A DNA stretch of 6,731 nucleotides from an uncultured Synergistales bacterium (GTDB taxonomy: Bacteria > Synergistota > Synergistia > Synergistales > Aminobacteriaceae): positions 1 to 6,731 of the forward strand of contig CALFXN010000249.1 of assembly GCA_937957815.1 (NCBI GenBank). The letters are read 5' to 3'. The position numbers and the translations under genes are program-made. The stretch's first letter is position 1; each line of letters starts with the position of its first letter. The notes under the pieces are model-generated. The model saw only the letters and a list, made by a program, of their open reading frames with translations, was not told the DNA's origin and searched no databases. Shown here piece by piece: positions 1 to 6,315 of the stretch.

Positions 1-1
1 T

Positions 2-997
2 CTGGCCTTTCTGCCGACGCCGCTCCAGCGGCTCGAAAATCTGTCGCGGAGCTACGGCGTCGATTTCTACATGAAGCGCGACGATCTGACGGGCCCCGAG
101 TTCGGGGGAAACAAGACGAGGAAGCTGGAGTTCGTCCTCCCCGGCCTTCTGGCGGAGGGTGCGGACCGCATCGTGACGGGGGCGTCGGTCCAGTCGAACT
201 GGTGCCGCCAGACCGTCGCGGCGGGCAACAGGTGCGGCCTCAGGACGGTCCTGTATCTCTACGGGCCGGAGATTCCGGACGACAGCCGGGGGAATCTCCT
301 TCTGGACAGGGCGCTCGGGGCGGAAGTCCATTTCGTCCGGCTGGAGCCGGGAGAAAATCTCTACGGCGGTCTCGGAAGAACGGAAGGCATGAGGCTCGAA
401 CGCATCCGCGAGCTCGAAGCCGAAGGCCATATATGCCGGTATCTCACGGTCGGAGCGCCCTTCGCCAGCGGGCACACCGCGTATTTCGCGGCTCTCGCCG
501 AACTTGCCATCCAGCTCGACGCGCTGAACATGACGCTCGACGACTTCGACTGTATCGTTACGCCGCTCGGGGCCGGGGGAACGTACGCCGGGATGCTGAC
601 GGCGAAGAAGCTCTTCGGGGCGAAGACGGCGATGTACGGGTTCTGCACGTCCTCGATGCACCCGACGATGGTCGACGACATCCTGAAGGCGGCGCGCGCG
701 ACGGCGGAGTTCCTGAAGCTCGACCTGACGTTCCGCGAAGAGGATGTCCGCGTCGATTTCGACTTCGGTGGAACCTACGATGTCCCGACGCCCGGGAGCA
801 CGAGGGCGATCCGGGAGGTCGCGCGGAGCGAAGGGATCCTGCTCGACCCGGTGTACGGCGCGAAGGCGATGTCCGGGCTTCTCGACTATCTGTGCAGGGG
901 CGTGATCGCGCGCGGGAGCCGCATCCTGTTCTGGCACACCGGCGGCCTTCCGGCCCTGTTCTCGGGCGAGGGGACGGCCGGCAGAATCGACGAGTGA
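2..997 (+). CDS. D-cysteine desulfhydrase / ACC deaminase family PLP enzyme (5' partial)
   Basis: Fold-type II PLP enzyme of the D-cysteine desulfhydrase / 1-aminocyclopropane-1-carboxylate deaminase family; members cleave small amino acids to a 2-oxoacid plus ammonia (and sulfide for D-cysteine) in the cytoplasm. The frame is open from base 2, upstream of the first ATG at base 71, and the residues before that ATG (LPTPLQRLENLSRSYGVDFY) match the family N-terminus, so the true start lies a few codons left of the window. Visible hallmarks are KRDDLTG, then GGNKTRKLE with the PLP-binding lysine at bases 113-115, SVQSNWCRQT (substrate-binding segment), a glycine-rich phosphate loop (PLGAGGTYAG), EGILLDPVYGAKAM, and the C-terminal HTGGLPALF. 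The gene ends 32 bases before the next PLP gene, so the two probably form one operon. The family is clear. The substrate (D-cysteine, ACC, L-cysteate or another amino acid) cannot be fixed from sequence. Confidence 0.9.
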   Translation: MAFLPTPLQRLENLSRSYGVDFYMKRDDLTGPEFGGNKTRKLEFVLPGLLAEGADRIVTGASVQSNWCRQTVAAGNRCGLRTVLYLYGPEIPDDSRGNLLLDRALGAEVHFVRLEPGENLYGGLGRTEGMRLERIRELEAEGHICRYLTVGAPFASGHTAYFAALAELAIQLDALNMTLDDFDCIVTPLGAGGTYAGMLTAKKLFGAKTAMYGFCTSSMHPTMVDDILKAARATAEFLKLDLTFREEDVRVDFDFGGTYDVPTPGSTRAIREVARSEGILLDPVYGAKAMSGLLDYLCRGVIARGSRILFWHTGGLPALFSGEGTAGRIDE

Positions 998-1017
998 TCG
1001 TCGCGAACGACCATACC

Positions 1018-1023
1018 GGAGGT
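1018..1023 (+). promoter_or_regulatory. Strong ribosome binding site for the SelA/DgaE-like gene
   Basis: GGAGGT lies 6 bases before the ATG at 1030. It fixes the start of this gene, whose reading frame stays open far upstream (back to about base 202) through the preceding gene. Confidence 0.85.
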
Positions 1024-1029
1024 GCGACA

Positions 1030-2241
1030 ATGAACATCTACGAACGCTACGGAGTCAGTCCGATTCTCAATTTCGACGGTCCGCTGACGCGGTACGGCGG
1101 CGCCATCATGGAACAGGAAACCCTGGACGCGATGGACGAGGCCGCGAAGCATACGGTTCCCATCGACCGGCTGCAGGCGGCGGCCTCGAAGGTCATCGCA
1201 CGGGTGACCCACGCCGAGGCGGGCATCGTGACGAGCGGCGCGTTCTCGGCGCTCACGCTCGCGACGGCCGCGTGCATGTGCGGTTTCGACGTCGCCCGGA
1301 TGGACCGCCTTCCGGACTCGAGCGACATGCCGAACGAGGTCATCATGCCCTCGCACCAGATCAGCGGCTACGCGCACTCGTTCCGGGCCGCGGGCGCGAA
1401 GCTCGTCGCCGCCGGAATCCCCCACGCGCCGATCGCGCCGATGTCCGTCTACAGGATCGACAAATGGCACATCGAAGCCGCGATCACGGAGAGAACGGTT
1501 GCCATCGCCTACGCCGCGCGGACGGACAGCCATCCGGAGCTCGAAGACGTCATCGGGGTCGGGGAGAGTCACGGAATTCCCGTCATCGTGGACGCGGGGC
1601 CGGAAGTTCCTCCGCTGGAAAACCTCCACAAATTCATCGACATGGGGGCGGACCTCGTCTGCATCAGCGGAGGCAAGGGCATCCGCGGGCCGCAGAACAG
1701 CGGCATCCTCTGCGGCCGGAGTGACCTGATCGCCTCCGCCGCCGCACAGATGCTCGAAGCACCGTCGGAGCACTACCCCGACTGGAATCCGCCGGAATCG
1801 CTGATGCCGAAGGAGAAGTTCCGGTCGACGCCGTCGCATGGCATCGGTCGCGGCATGAAGGTGAGCAAGGAGACCATCATCGGCCTTCTGACCGCGCTCG
1901 GGAACATCAGCCCCGAAAAGTTCGCGGCGAAGGAACGGGCGATGACCGCGCTGCTCGAAAAGGTCGCCGCGTGCGTCACGCGCTTTCCGGGCTTCAGCGC
2001 CGCGTTCGTCCCGTCGGAGTACTGCCTCTGCGAATATCCGACCCTCGAGCTGACGCTCGACGACCGCGCCGGAATCGGCGCGGCGCGGCTGTGCGCCGAA
2101 ATGCGAGAGCGGAATATCTTCCTCAGAGACCGGTATGTCACGGAAAACAAGATCCGGGTCTACTCCATGAATATGAACCCGGAAAACACCGACATCCTCT
2201 GCGCGGCGTTCTCGGAAATTCTCGGGAAGAGCCGGGCGTAA
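1030..2241 (+). CDS. SelA/DgaE-like PLP-dependent enzyme (aminotransferase class V fold)
   Basis: A 403-residue fold-type I PLP enzyme of the group containing selenocysteine synthase SelA and D-glucosaminate-6-phosphate ammonia-lyase (DgaE); genes of this group are often mislabelled as SelA. The start ATG is chosen because GGAGGT lies 6 bases upstream and the N-terminus (MNIYERYGVSPILN) matches the family opening. Family features in order: TSGAFSALTLATAACMCG near residues 65-80, the segment LPDSSDMPNEVIMPSHQISGY, a conserved Asp in VDAGPE that would pair with the PLP pyridine nitrogen, and the PLP lysine in SGGKGIRGPQNSG (Lys216). The SGGKG(I/L)RGPQ form is typical of the DgaE-like branch rather than true SelA. 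No aldolase partner (DgaF) or sugar phosphotransferase is in view, so the DgaE reaction is not supported by context. Operon partner of the upstream desulfhydrase-like gene. Probable role: elimination or racemisation on an amino acid or amino sugar; substrate unknown. Confidence 0.87.
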   Translation: MNIYERYGVSPILNFDGPLTRYGGAIMEQETLDAMDEAAKHTVPIDRLQAAASKVIARVTHAEAGIVTSGAFSALTLATAACMCGFDVARMDRLPDSSDMPNEVIMPSHQISGYAHSFRAAGAKLVAAGIPHAPIAPMSVYRIDKWHIEAAITERTVAIAYAARTDSHPELEDVIGVGESHGIPVIVDAGPEVPPLENLHKFIDMGADLVCISGGKGIRGPQNSGILCGRSDLIASAAAQMLEAPSEHYPDWNPPESLMPKEKFRSTPSHGIGRGMKVSKETIIGLLTALGNISPEKFAAKERAMTALLEKVAACVTRFPGFSAAFVPSEYCLCEYPTLELTLDDRAGIGAARLCAEMRERNIFLRDRYVTENKIRVYSMNMNPENTDILCAAFSEILGKSRA

Positions 2242-2276
2242 CGAAAACGGCGGAACTCACGATAGCGGAATGTTCG

Positions 2277-2320
2277 TCCGGCCCGGAGGGGAACGCGCCC
2301 TTCCGGGCCGGATCTCGTTT
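2277..2320 (+). terminator. Rho-independent-type terminator after the PLP operon
   Basis: An inverted repeat at 2277-2312 gives a 15-bp stem (left arm begins TCCGGCCCGGA, right arm ends TCCGGGCCGGA, one G-U pair) around a 6-base loop. It is followed by the short T-rich run TCTCGTTT. It sits 36 bases after the stop codon at 2241 and before the next promoter. The T-tract is imperfect, but the stem is very stable. Confidence 0.8.
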
Positions 2321-2329
2321 CGAAGGCCG

Positions 2330-2348
2330 TTTCGCCGCCGCGGCGAAA
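2330..2348. repeat. Small inverted repeat upstream of the transporter promoter
   Basis: TTTCGCCG-CCG-CGGCGAAA is a perfect 8-bp hairpin with a 3-base loop. It lies between the terminator and the -35 box at 2357. It could be a second termination element for the upstream operon or simply a GC-rich dyad; it has no following T-tract. Confidence 0.4.
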
Positions 2349-2356
2349 GACCGCCA

Positions 2357-2384
2357 TTGACAGCGCGAAGGGTGATACTACAAT
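2357..2384 (+). promoter_or_regulatory. Sigma-70-type promoter of the Ni/Co transporter operon
   Basis: TTGACA at 2357-2362 matches the -35 consensus exactly. TACAAT at 2379-2384 differs from the -10 consensus by one base, and the spacer is 16 bases. The expected transcription start is near 2390-2392, giving a short leader of about 30 bases before the ATG at 2420, too short for a cobalamin or NiCo riboswitch. This AT-rich patch stands out in an otherwise GC-rich window. Confidence 0.8.
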
Positions 2385-2402
2385 AGAAAAAATACGTGTC
2401 AC
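2372..2402. promoter_or_regulatory. Possible metal-responsive operator (NikR-like dyad) over the -10 box
   Basis: GTGATAC (2372-2378) and GTGTCAC (2396-2402) form an imperfect inverted repeat separated by 17 bases: six of seven positions pair as complements and the seventh is T opposite G. The dyad brackets the -10 hexamer and the predicted start of transcription, a position suited to repression. NikR operators are widely spaced dyads (GTATGA-N16-TCATAC in E. coli), so the architecture is similar though the half-site differs. No regulator gene is in the window; this is an inference. Confidence 0.4.
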
Positions 2403-2419
2403 GAAAGGGGCCTTTCTCG

Positions 2420-3481
2420 ATGCATATGGCGGATGCGTTGCTGTCTCCGGCGGTCGGCGGCGCGATGTGGGCGGTGACCGCGGGGTTGACGGCGTACTCG
2501 GCGAAGAAGCTGAAAGAGATTCCCGACGACTCGCGGGTTCCGCTGATGGGCGTTCTGGGAGCGTTCGTCTTCGCGGCCCAGATGATCAACTTCAGCATTC
2601 CGGCCACGGGGTCGAGCGGACATCTGGGAGGGGGGATGATCCTGGCGATCCTTCTGGGGCCCCACGCGGCCTTCCTGACGCTCGCCTCCGTCCTCGTCGT
2701 CCAGGCGCTCTTCTTCGCCGACGGAGGCCTTCTCGCGCTCGGATGCAACATCTTCAACATGGCGTTCTTTCCGTGCTTCATCGCGTATCCGTTCATCTAC
2801 AGGAAGATCGCCGGGCGCTATGCGACCGCGAAGACGATCTCAGTCGCCGCAACGGTGTCGGCCGTGATCGGGCTGCAGCTCGGGGCATTCTCCGTCGTCC
2901 TCGAGACGATGGCCTCGGGAATCTCCGCGCTGCCGTTCAACGCCTTCGTGCTCCTCATGCAGCCGATCCACCTCGCGATCGGCCTCGTCGAAGGCGTCGT
3001 GACGGCCGCCGTCGTCCTCTTCGTGTGGCAGGCCCGGCCGGAAGTCCTCGCGATGGCCGAGGAGAACGCCCCGATGCGCGGCTTTTCGATGAAAAAAGTT
3101 CTCGCGGGGCTCGCCGCCGCCGCGCTCGTCACGGGAGGGGCGCTCTCGTGGTTCGCGTCGACATACCCCGATGGGCTCGAATGGTCGATGGCGAAGACCT
3201 CCGGAAGCGAGGAACTCCCCGCGCCCGAGGGCGGCATCCACGCGGCGCTTGCCGGGATTCAGGAGAAGACCGCGTTCCTTCCGGATTACGGCTTCCGGGC
3301 GAGCGAACCGGAAAAGTCCGCGGGGACCGAAGCGGAAACCCCGAAGCCCGAGACGCCCGCCGCGTGGCCGAATCCAGACGCCGGAACGAGCGTCTCCGGG
3401 CTCGTCGGCGGCGCGATGACTCTCGTTCTCGCCGCCGCGATCGGCATGTTCCTGCGGAGAACGTCCGCGGCCCGAAGATAG
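2420..3481 (+). CDS. cbiM: CbiM/NikM-type Ni/Co ECF transporter substrate-binding membrane protein with fused PDGLE (CbiN/NikN-like) domain
   Basis: A 353-residue integral membrane protein, the substrate-specific (S) component of a nickel or cobalt energy-coupling-factor transporter. The ATG at 2420 is chosen over an in-frame GTG at 2396 because the family requires Met-His at the very N-terminus, where the free amine and His2 bind the metal; here it reads MHMADALLSP. AAGGGG at 2405-2410 is the likely ribosome binding site. Metal-site candidates are His2 and His68 (in SGHLGGG). Other family marks are ALFFADGGLLALGCNIFNM and IHLAIGLVEG (His184). Several hydrophobic helices span about residues 10-210. 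After a short cytoplasmic-looking linker, a second module holds a helix, the PDGLE motif (residues 250-254), an acidic Pro/Ala/Glu-rich loop (about 265-320) and a final helix, i.e. a CbiN/NikN-like domain fused to the M subunit. First gene of a three-gene operon. Fused MN forms are common in predicted nickel systems, but Ni versus Co is unresolved. Confidence 0.93.
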   Translation: MHMADALLSPAVGGAMWAVTAGLTAYSAKKLKEIPDDSRVPLMGVLGAFVFAAQMINFSIPATGSSGHLGGGMILAILLGPHAAFLTLASVLVVQALFFADGGLLALGCNIFNMAFFPCFIAYPFIYRKIAGRYATAKTISVAATVSAVIGLQLGAFSVVLETMASGISALPFNAFVLLMQPIHLAIGLVEGVVTAAVVLFVWQARPEVLAMAEENAPMRGFSMKKVLAGLAAAALVTGGALSWFASTYPDGLEWSMAKTSGSEELPAPEGGIHAALAGIQEKTAFLPDYGFRASEPEKSAGTEAETPKPETPAAWPNPDAGTSVSGLVGGAMTLVLAAAIGMFLRRTSAARR

Positions 3482-3485
3482 GTCC

Positions 3486-4298
3486 GTGCCGCGCGCTCTC
3501 GATCGGAACATGGAAGCCCTCGCCGGAGCCTCCGGCGACGCCCTCGGTTCGAGCCCCGTCCACCGGCTCGATCCGAGGGCGAAGTGCGTCGTGACCGTGC
3601 TCTTCGTCGTCGCCGTGACGTCGTTCGGACGCTACGACGTGTCGCGTCTGATGCCGTTCGTCCTCTACCCCGTCGCGATCGCGACGCTCTCGGGCGTATC
3701 CGCTGGCTCGGTCGCCGCGAGGACGCTGGCCGCCGCGCCCTTCATCCTCCTCGTCGGCCTCTTCAATCCCTTCTTCGACCGGCAGGTGATCGTCCGAATC
3801 GGCGGCCTCGCGGTCACGGGCGGGTGGATGTCGTTTCTCTCGATCGCGGTCCGATCGTTTCTCGCGGTGTCGGCGGCCGTGCTTCTCGTGCTCACGACAC
3901 GATTCGACCTCCTCTGCGCCGGGCTCCGGAAGATGTGCCTTCCGCGCGTCTTCGTGACGCAGCTCGAGTTTCTCCACCGCTACATCGGCCTCCTCGCGGG
4001 CGAGGCGCAGCGGATGGTGCGGGCGCACGACCTCCGCTCGAACGGGAACAGGCCCAAACTCGCGCTTGTCGTCTATGCCCCGATGATCGGCCTGCTGCTC
4101 CTCCGCGCCCTGGACCGGGCGACCCGCGTCCACCGCGCGATGAAGGCCCGGCTGTTCGACGGAGAGATCCGCGTCCTGCGGCCGCTCGCGTTCTCGCGGA
4201 GCGATTTTCTGTTCATCCTTGCGTGGGGAGGGTACTTTCTGGTGTGCCGTTTCGCGGATGTCCCCGGACTTCTGTCCGGACTCGCGGGGGTCCGGTGA
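3486..4298 (+). CDS. cbiQ: CbiQ/NikQ-type ECF transporter transmembrane (T) component
   Basis: A 270-residue membrane protein that couples ATP hydrolysis by the ATPase to the metal-binding M subunit. It has the family opening SSPVHRLDPRAK (near residues 22-33), four or five hydrophobic helices (about 35-140 and a last one near 245-265), and a charged cytoplasmic region carrying the two coupling-helix motifs that dock onto the ATPase. The first is AHDLRSNG (Ala180-Gly187). The second is MKARLFDGE, where the usual Ala-Arg-Gly reads Ala221-Arg222-Leu223. The start is taken as GTG at 3486, 4 bases after the previous stop. An ATG at 3510 (8 codons in) is a real alternative because neither has a strong ribosome binding site; only GAAGA at 3474-3478 precedes the GTG. 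The gene overlaps the next one by 4 bases. Confidence 0.9.
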   Translation: MPRALDRNMEALAGASGDALGSSPVHRLDPRAKCVVTVLFVVAVTSFGRYDVSRLMPFVLYPVAIATLSGVSAGSVAARTLAAAPFILLVGLFNPFFDRQVIVRIGGLAVTGGWMSFLSIAVRSFLAVSAAVLLVLTTRFDLLCAGLRKMCLPRVFVTQLEFLHRYIGLLAGEAQRMVRAHDLRSNGNRPKLALVVYAPMIGLLLLRALDRATRVHRAMKARLFDGEIRVLRPLAFSRSDFLFILAWGGYFLVCRFADVPGLLSGLAGVR

Positions 4299-5026
4299 GC
4301 CACCACTATCTCGAGGTCCGCGACCTCCGCTACGCCTACCCCGACGGCACTGAAGCCCTGAAAGGCGTGTCGTTCCGACTCGAACACGGCGAGGCGGTCG
4401 GCCTCGTCGGCGCGAACGGCGCGGGAAAGTCGACGATGATGCTCGCGCTGACCGGGCTGATCTTCGCCTCCGGCGGAACGATCGACGTCGGCGGGACGCT
4501 GCTGTCGAAGAAGACGGTCGGCGAGGTGCGCCGCAGGATCGGCTTCGTCTTCCAGGATTCGGAGGATCAGCTCTTCATGCCGACGGTCTTCGACGACGTG
4601 GCCTTCGGCCCGTTGAACCAGGGGCTCTCGGAGCCCGAGGTCCGCGAGCGCGTGACGGACGCGCTCACGCGCGTCGGGGCGGAACGCCTCGCCGACCGGC
4701 CGACCTACCGGCTCTCCGGGGGCGAGAAGCGCGCCGTCGCGATCGCGACCGTCCTCGCGATGCTGCCGGACGTCCTGATCATGGACGAACCCGGATCGGG
4801 GCTCGATCCCTACGGACGCCGCCTGCTGATCGGCCTGCTGCGCGACTTCCGCCACACGCGCCTGATCGCGACGCACGACCTCGACATGGTTCTCGACGTC
4901 TGCCCCCGGACGATCGTCCTCCACGAGGGGCGCATCGCCGCGGACGGCGACACGCGAACGGTCTTCTCCGACGCGGCGCTTCTCGAACGGTGCCGGCTGG
5001 AGCAGCCGTCGGGGATGCGGAAATGA
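4295..5026 (+). CDS. cbiO: CbiO/NikO-type ECF transporter ATP-binding protein
   Basis: A 243-residue ABC ATPase that powers the Ni/Co importer at the inner face of the membrane. All motifs are present: Walker A GANGAGKS (residues 39-46, Lys45), Q-loop FVFQDSEDQLF (Gln87), signature LSGGEK (140-145), Walker B VLIMDEP with Asp164 and catalytic Glu165, D-loop GSGLDP, and switch His194 (ATHDLD). The segment PTVFDDVAFGPLNQGL after the Q-loop is characteristic of ECF-type ATPases. The start is GTG at 4295, which overlaps the preceding TGA stop (GTGA), with a G-rich stretch just upstream (4286-4290); this indicates translational coupling to the T component. There is only one ATPase gene, so it presumably acts as a homodimer, as in CbiMNQO systems. 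The next gene is on the other strand, 58 bases away, with no clear terminator between. Confidence 0.94.
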   Translation: MSHHYLEVRDLRYAYPDGTEALKGVSFRLEHGEAVGLVGANGAGKSTMMLALTGLIFASGGTIDVGGTLLSKKTVGEVRRRIGFVFQDSEDQLFMPTVFDDVAFGPLNQGLSEPEVRERVTDALTRVGAERLADRPTYRLSGGEKRAVAIATVLAMLPDVLIMDEPGSGLDPYGRRLLIGLLRDFRHTRLIATHDLDMVLDVCPRTIVLHEGRIAADGDTRTVFSDAALLERCRLEQPSGMRK

Positions 5027-5084
5027 TCGCCGGCGGGCGTCGTCGGATCCTCGAATCGGAGCGCTTCGTTTGTGTGAGCGTCCG

Positions 5085-6160
5085 TCAGGAGCCGCGCTTT
5101 CCGGTCAGGAGCAGCGGCAGCGCCAGCAGCAGCGCGAGCGGCGCGACGGCCGACGCGGCGCATCCGCCCCCGCCGCCGGTCGCGCGCGCCTGGGGCTTCG
5201 GCGCCTGCGCGCCGTCGGGGATTCCGATGGTCATGACGGCCATCGCGACGCGGACGACTCCCGCCGTATCGTTCCAGTCGTACGAAAGCCCGTCCGTGAC
5301 GGTGATCGCGACGCCCTGCCCGTCTCCGCGCGCCGATGCCGTGCCTTCGCGGGAGCGCGTCCCCGAATCGGTTCCGGTGAAGACGCGCTCCCATCGCTTC
5401 GAACCGCGGCCCAGCAGCAGCACGAGCCGGTGCGTCCTCCAGCCGGCCTCTCCCGCGTGCGGGGCGTCCGGGAACGTCGCCGTGAAGGAGCCCTGTTTCG
5501 ATCCCGGCGCGAGCGTCATTTCGACCACGCCGCCGCGAGAGCGGATCTCCGAAAGGTTCGTTCCCGCATTGCGCCCCGGCACGGCGGCGCCGCGCGCCGC
5601 ACCGGACGAGAGAACCTCCTGCAGATAGGCCGCGACGGTGTAGAGCACCTTATTGAAGAGGTCCCGCGGGAGCGAACCCTGTTCGATCTTCGCGACGAGG
5701 ACGGCGAGCGCCTCTTCGAGGGTCGCCGCGTCGGGAATGTCGCCGGAGGGATCGGCCGGGATCGTGAACGGCGTCGGCGAAAGGCTCGGCGTGGGCGTCA
5801 GCGTGACGGTCTTCGAGAACGCCTTGAGGCAGACGTTCGCGGTCGCGTCATAGGCGGTGAGGTCGTACCACGTCGTTCCCGAAGAACTGTAGAAGCTTTC
5901 CCCGGCATTCGCCCGGTCCGCGCGGCGGCGGAGCGGCCCTTGAGGTGCGACAGGTCGATCGGAGCGGGGACGTATCCCGTGGAATGTTCGGAATCGCCCG
6001 TGGCGGGCAGGGCGCGCCTCGACCGAATGTCGTCCATGTATTTCACGAACGCGGGGTTCATTGGAGCCGCGACGAGGCGCGCGGCCATCGCGGGCGACAG
6101 CGGGTGCAGCAGGAGGGCGGCGACGAGAAGCGGACACGCGAAAGCGGATCGGAAACGCAT
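5085..6160 (-). pseudogene. Frameshifted, internally deleted Synergist-CTERM surface protein (C1A peptidase/lectin-like remnant)
   Basis: The start ATG is at 6160, with an AGGAG ribosome binding site (6172-6176) 11 bases upstream. The first frame encodes a clear signal peptide (hydrophobic core residues 9-21, likely cleavage after AMA at 26), then MNPAFVKYMDD and YVPAPIDLSHLKG (63-75). It soon turns into Arg/Ser-rich nonsense and stops at 5798. From about base 5918 down, a second frame takes over (ANAGESFYSSSGTTWYDLTAY onward) and runs to the stop at 5085. It contains a Pro/Thr-rich linker, a beta-rich region and a Gly-rich tract, Cys (codon 5160-5162), Leu/Ala helix and KRGS end, i.e. a Synergist-CTERM anchor. 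From memory, the N-terminal piece resembles the pre-catalytic segment of secreted C1A peptidases and the GESFYSSSGTTWYDLT piece the end of their lectin-like domain. The Cys/His catalytic domain is absent. A gene caller may start at 6137 in the second frame, but that extension (to about 5918) is Arg-rich shadow. A sequencing error could explain the frame change but not the missing domain. Confidence 0.68.
5104..5146. repeat. Imperfect direct repeat, copy 1 (anchor-coding DNA)
   Basis: This 43-base stretch matches 6326-6368 without gaps at 36 of 43 positions. Both copies encode the Leu/Ala helix and basic end of the C-terminal anchor on the minus strand. It reflects the shared anchor and could also serve as a short recombination substrate. 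Confidence 0.7.
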
Positions 6161-6171
6161 AAAAACAATCT

Positions 6172-6176
6172 CTCCT
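6172..6176 (-). promoter_or_regulatory. Ribosome binding site fixing the N-terminal start at 6160
   Basis: On the minus strand AAAAAAGGAGA precedes the ATG at 6160, with the AGGAG core 11 bases away. It supports the signal-peptide start rather than the ATG at 6137, which lies in another frame and has no comparable site. Confidence 0.7.
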
Positions 6177-6200
6177 TTTTTCGGCGATGAAACGGGATCG

Positions 6201-6218
6201 TTGCGAGACGTCTCGTAA
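6201..6218. repeat. Palindrome in the leader of the broken surface-protein gene
   Basis: CGAGACGTCTCG (6204-6215) is a perfect 12-base palindrome. With one mismatch it extends to 18 bases (6201-6218, TTG at the left and TAA at the right). It lies about 40 bases upstream of the ATG at 6160, in the position of an operator or a leader element. No regulator can be named. Confidence 0.4.
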
Positions 6219-6274
6219 ACGTATTCTGTTTCGGATGCGAAGTGGATTCTAGTGATACCCGTTTTTGTCCGGGC

Positions 6275-6312
6275 TCCGGGGGAAACGCGCATCGGGCGCG
6301 TCACCCCCCGGA
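6275..6312 (-). terminator. Hairpin terminator after the right-hand surface-protein gene
   Basis: TCCGGGGG (6275-6282) pairs with CCCCCGGA (6305-6312) in an 8-bp outer stem. A small internal loop leads to a 6-bp inner stem (6285-6290 with 6296-6301) and a 5-base loop. It starts four bases beyond the TAG stop (6316-6318) of the minus-strand gene. The sequence after it on that strand has no T-run, so it may be factor-assisted rather than a classical intrinsic terminator. Confidence 0.5.
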
Positions 6313-6315
6313 ACG

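Noticed and set aside
202..1029. Upstream extension of the SelA/DgaE-like frame
   Set aside because: The frame is open but its translation is Arg-rich and overlaps the desulfhydrase-like gene. GGAGGT at 1018-1023 and family alignment place the start at 1030.
558..1839. Long antisense open frames opposite the two PLP genes (558-1037 and 886-1839)
   Set aside because: Arg/Pro/His-rich translations with no recognisable domain, lying opposite genes with clear family motifs; expected by chance in GC-rich coding DNA.
2396..2419. GTG at 2396 as the start of the cbiM-like gene
   Set aside because: The metal site needs Met-His at the N-terminus, so the ATG at 2420 is correct. The GTG also overlaps the predicted transcription start region and the dyad.
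3129..4133. 334-residue antisense open frame opposite the transporter genes
   Set aside because: Composition is almost all Arg, Glu, Asp and His, typical of the reverse complement of GC-rich membrane-protein DNA.
5027..5084. Possible terminator between the convergent cbiO-like gene and the surface-protein gene
   Set aside because: Only short, bulged pairings (for example GAT/CCG with CGG/ATC) and no T-run; too weak to call.
5912..5936. Programmed ribosomal frameshift joining the two halves of the surface-protein gene
   Set aside because: No slippery heptamer is visible in this GC-rich stretch, and the apparent absence of a whole domain at the same point favours a deletion.
5070..6218. 382-residue plus-strand open frame opposite the broken surface-protein gene
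   Set aside because: Arg/Gly-rich with no domain, while the minus strand in the same stretch shows a signal peptide, linker and anchor. It is a shadow frame.
6246..6251. TAGAAT on the minus strand as a -10 box for the gene starting at 6160
   Set aside because: The hexamer is reasonable, but the sequence 17 bases upstream (GCCCGG) is not a -35 box and there is no extended -10, so the promoter is not supported.
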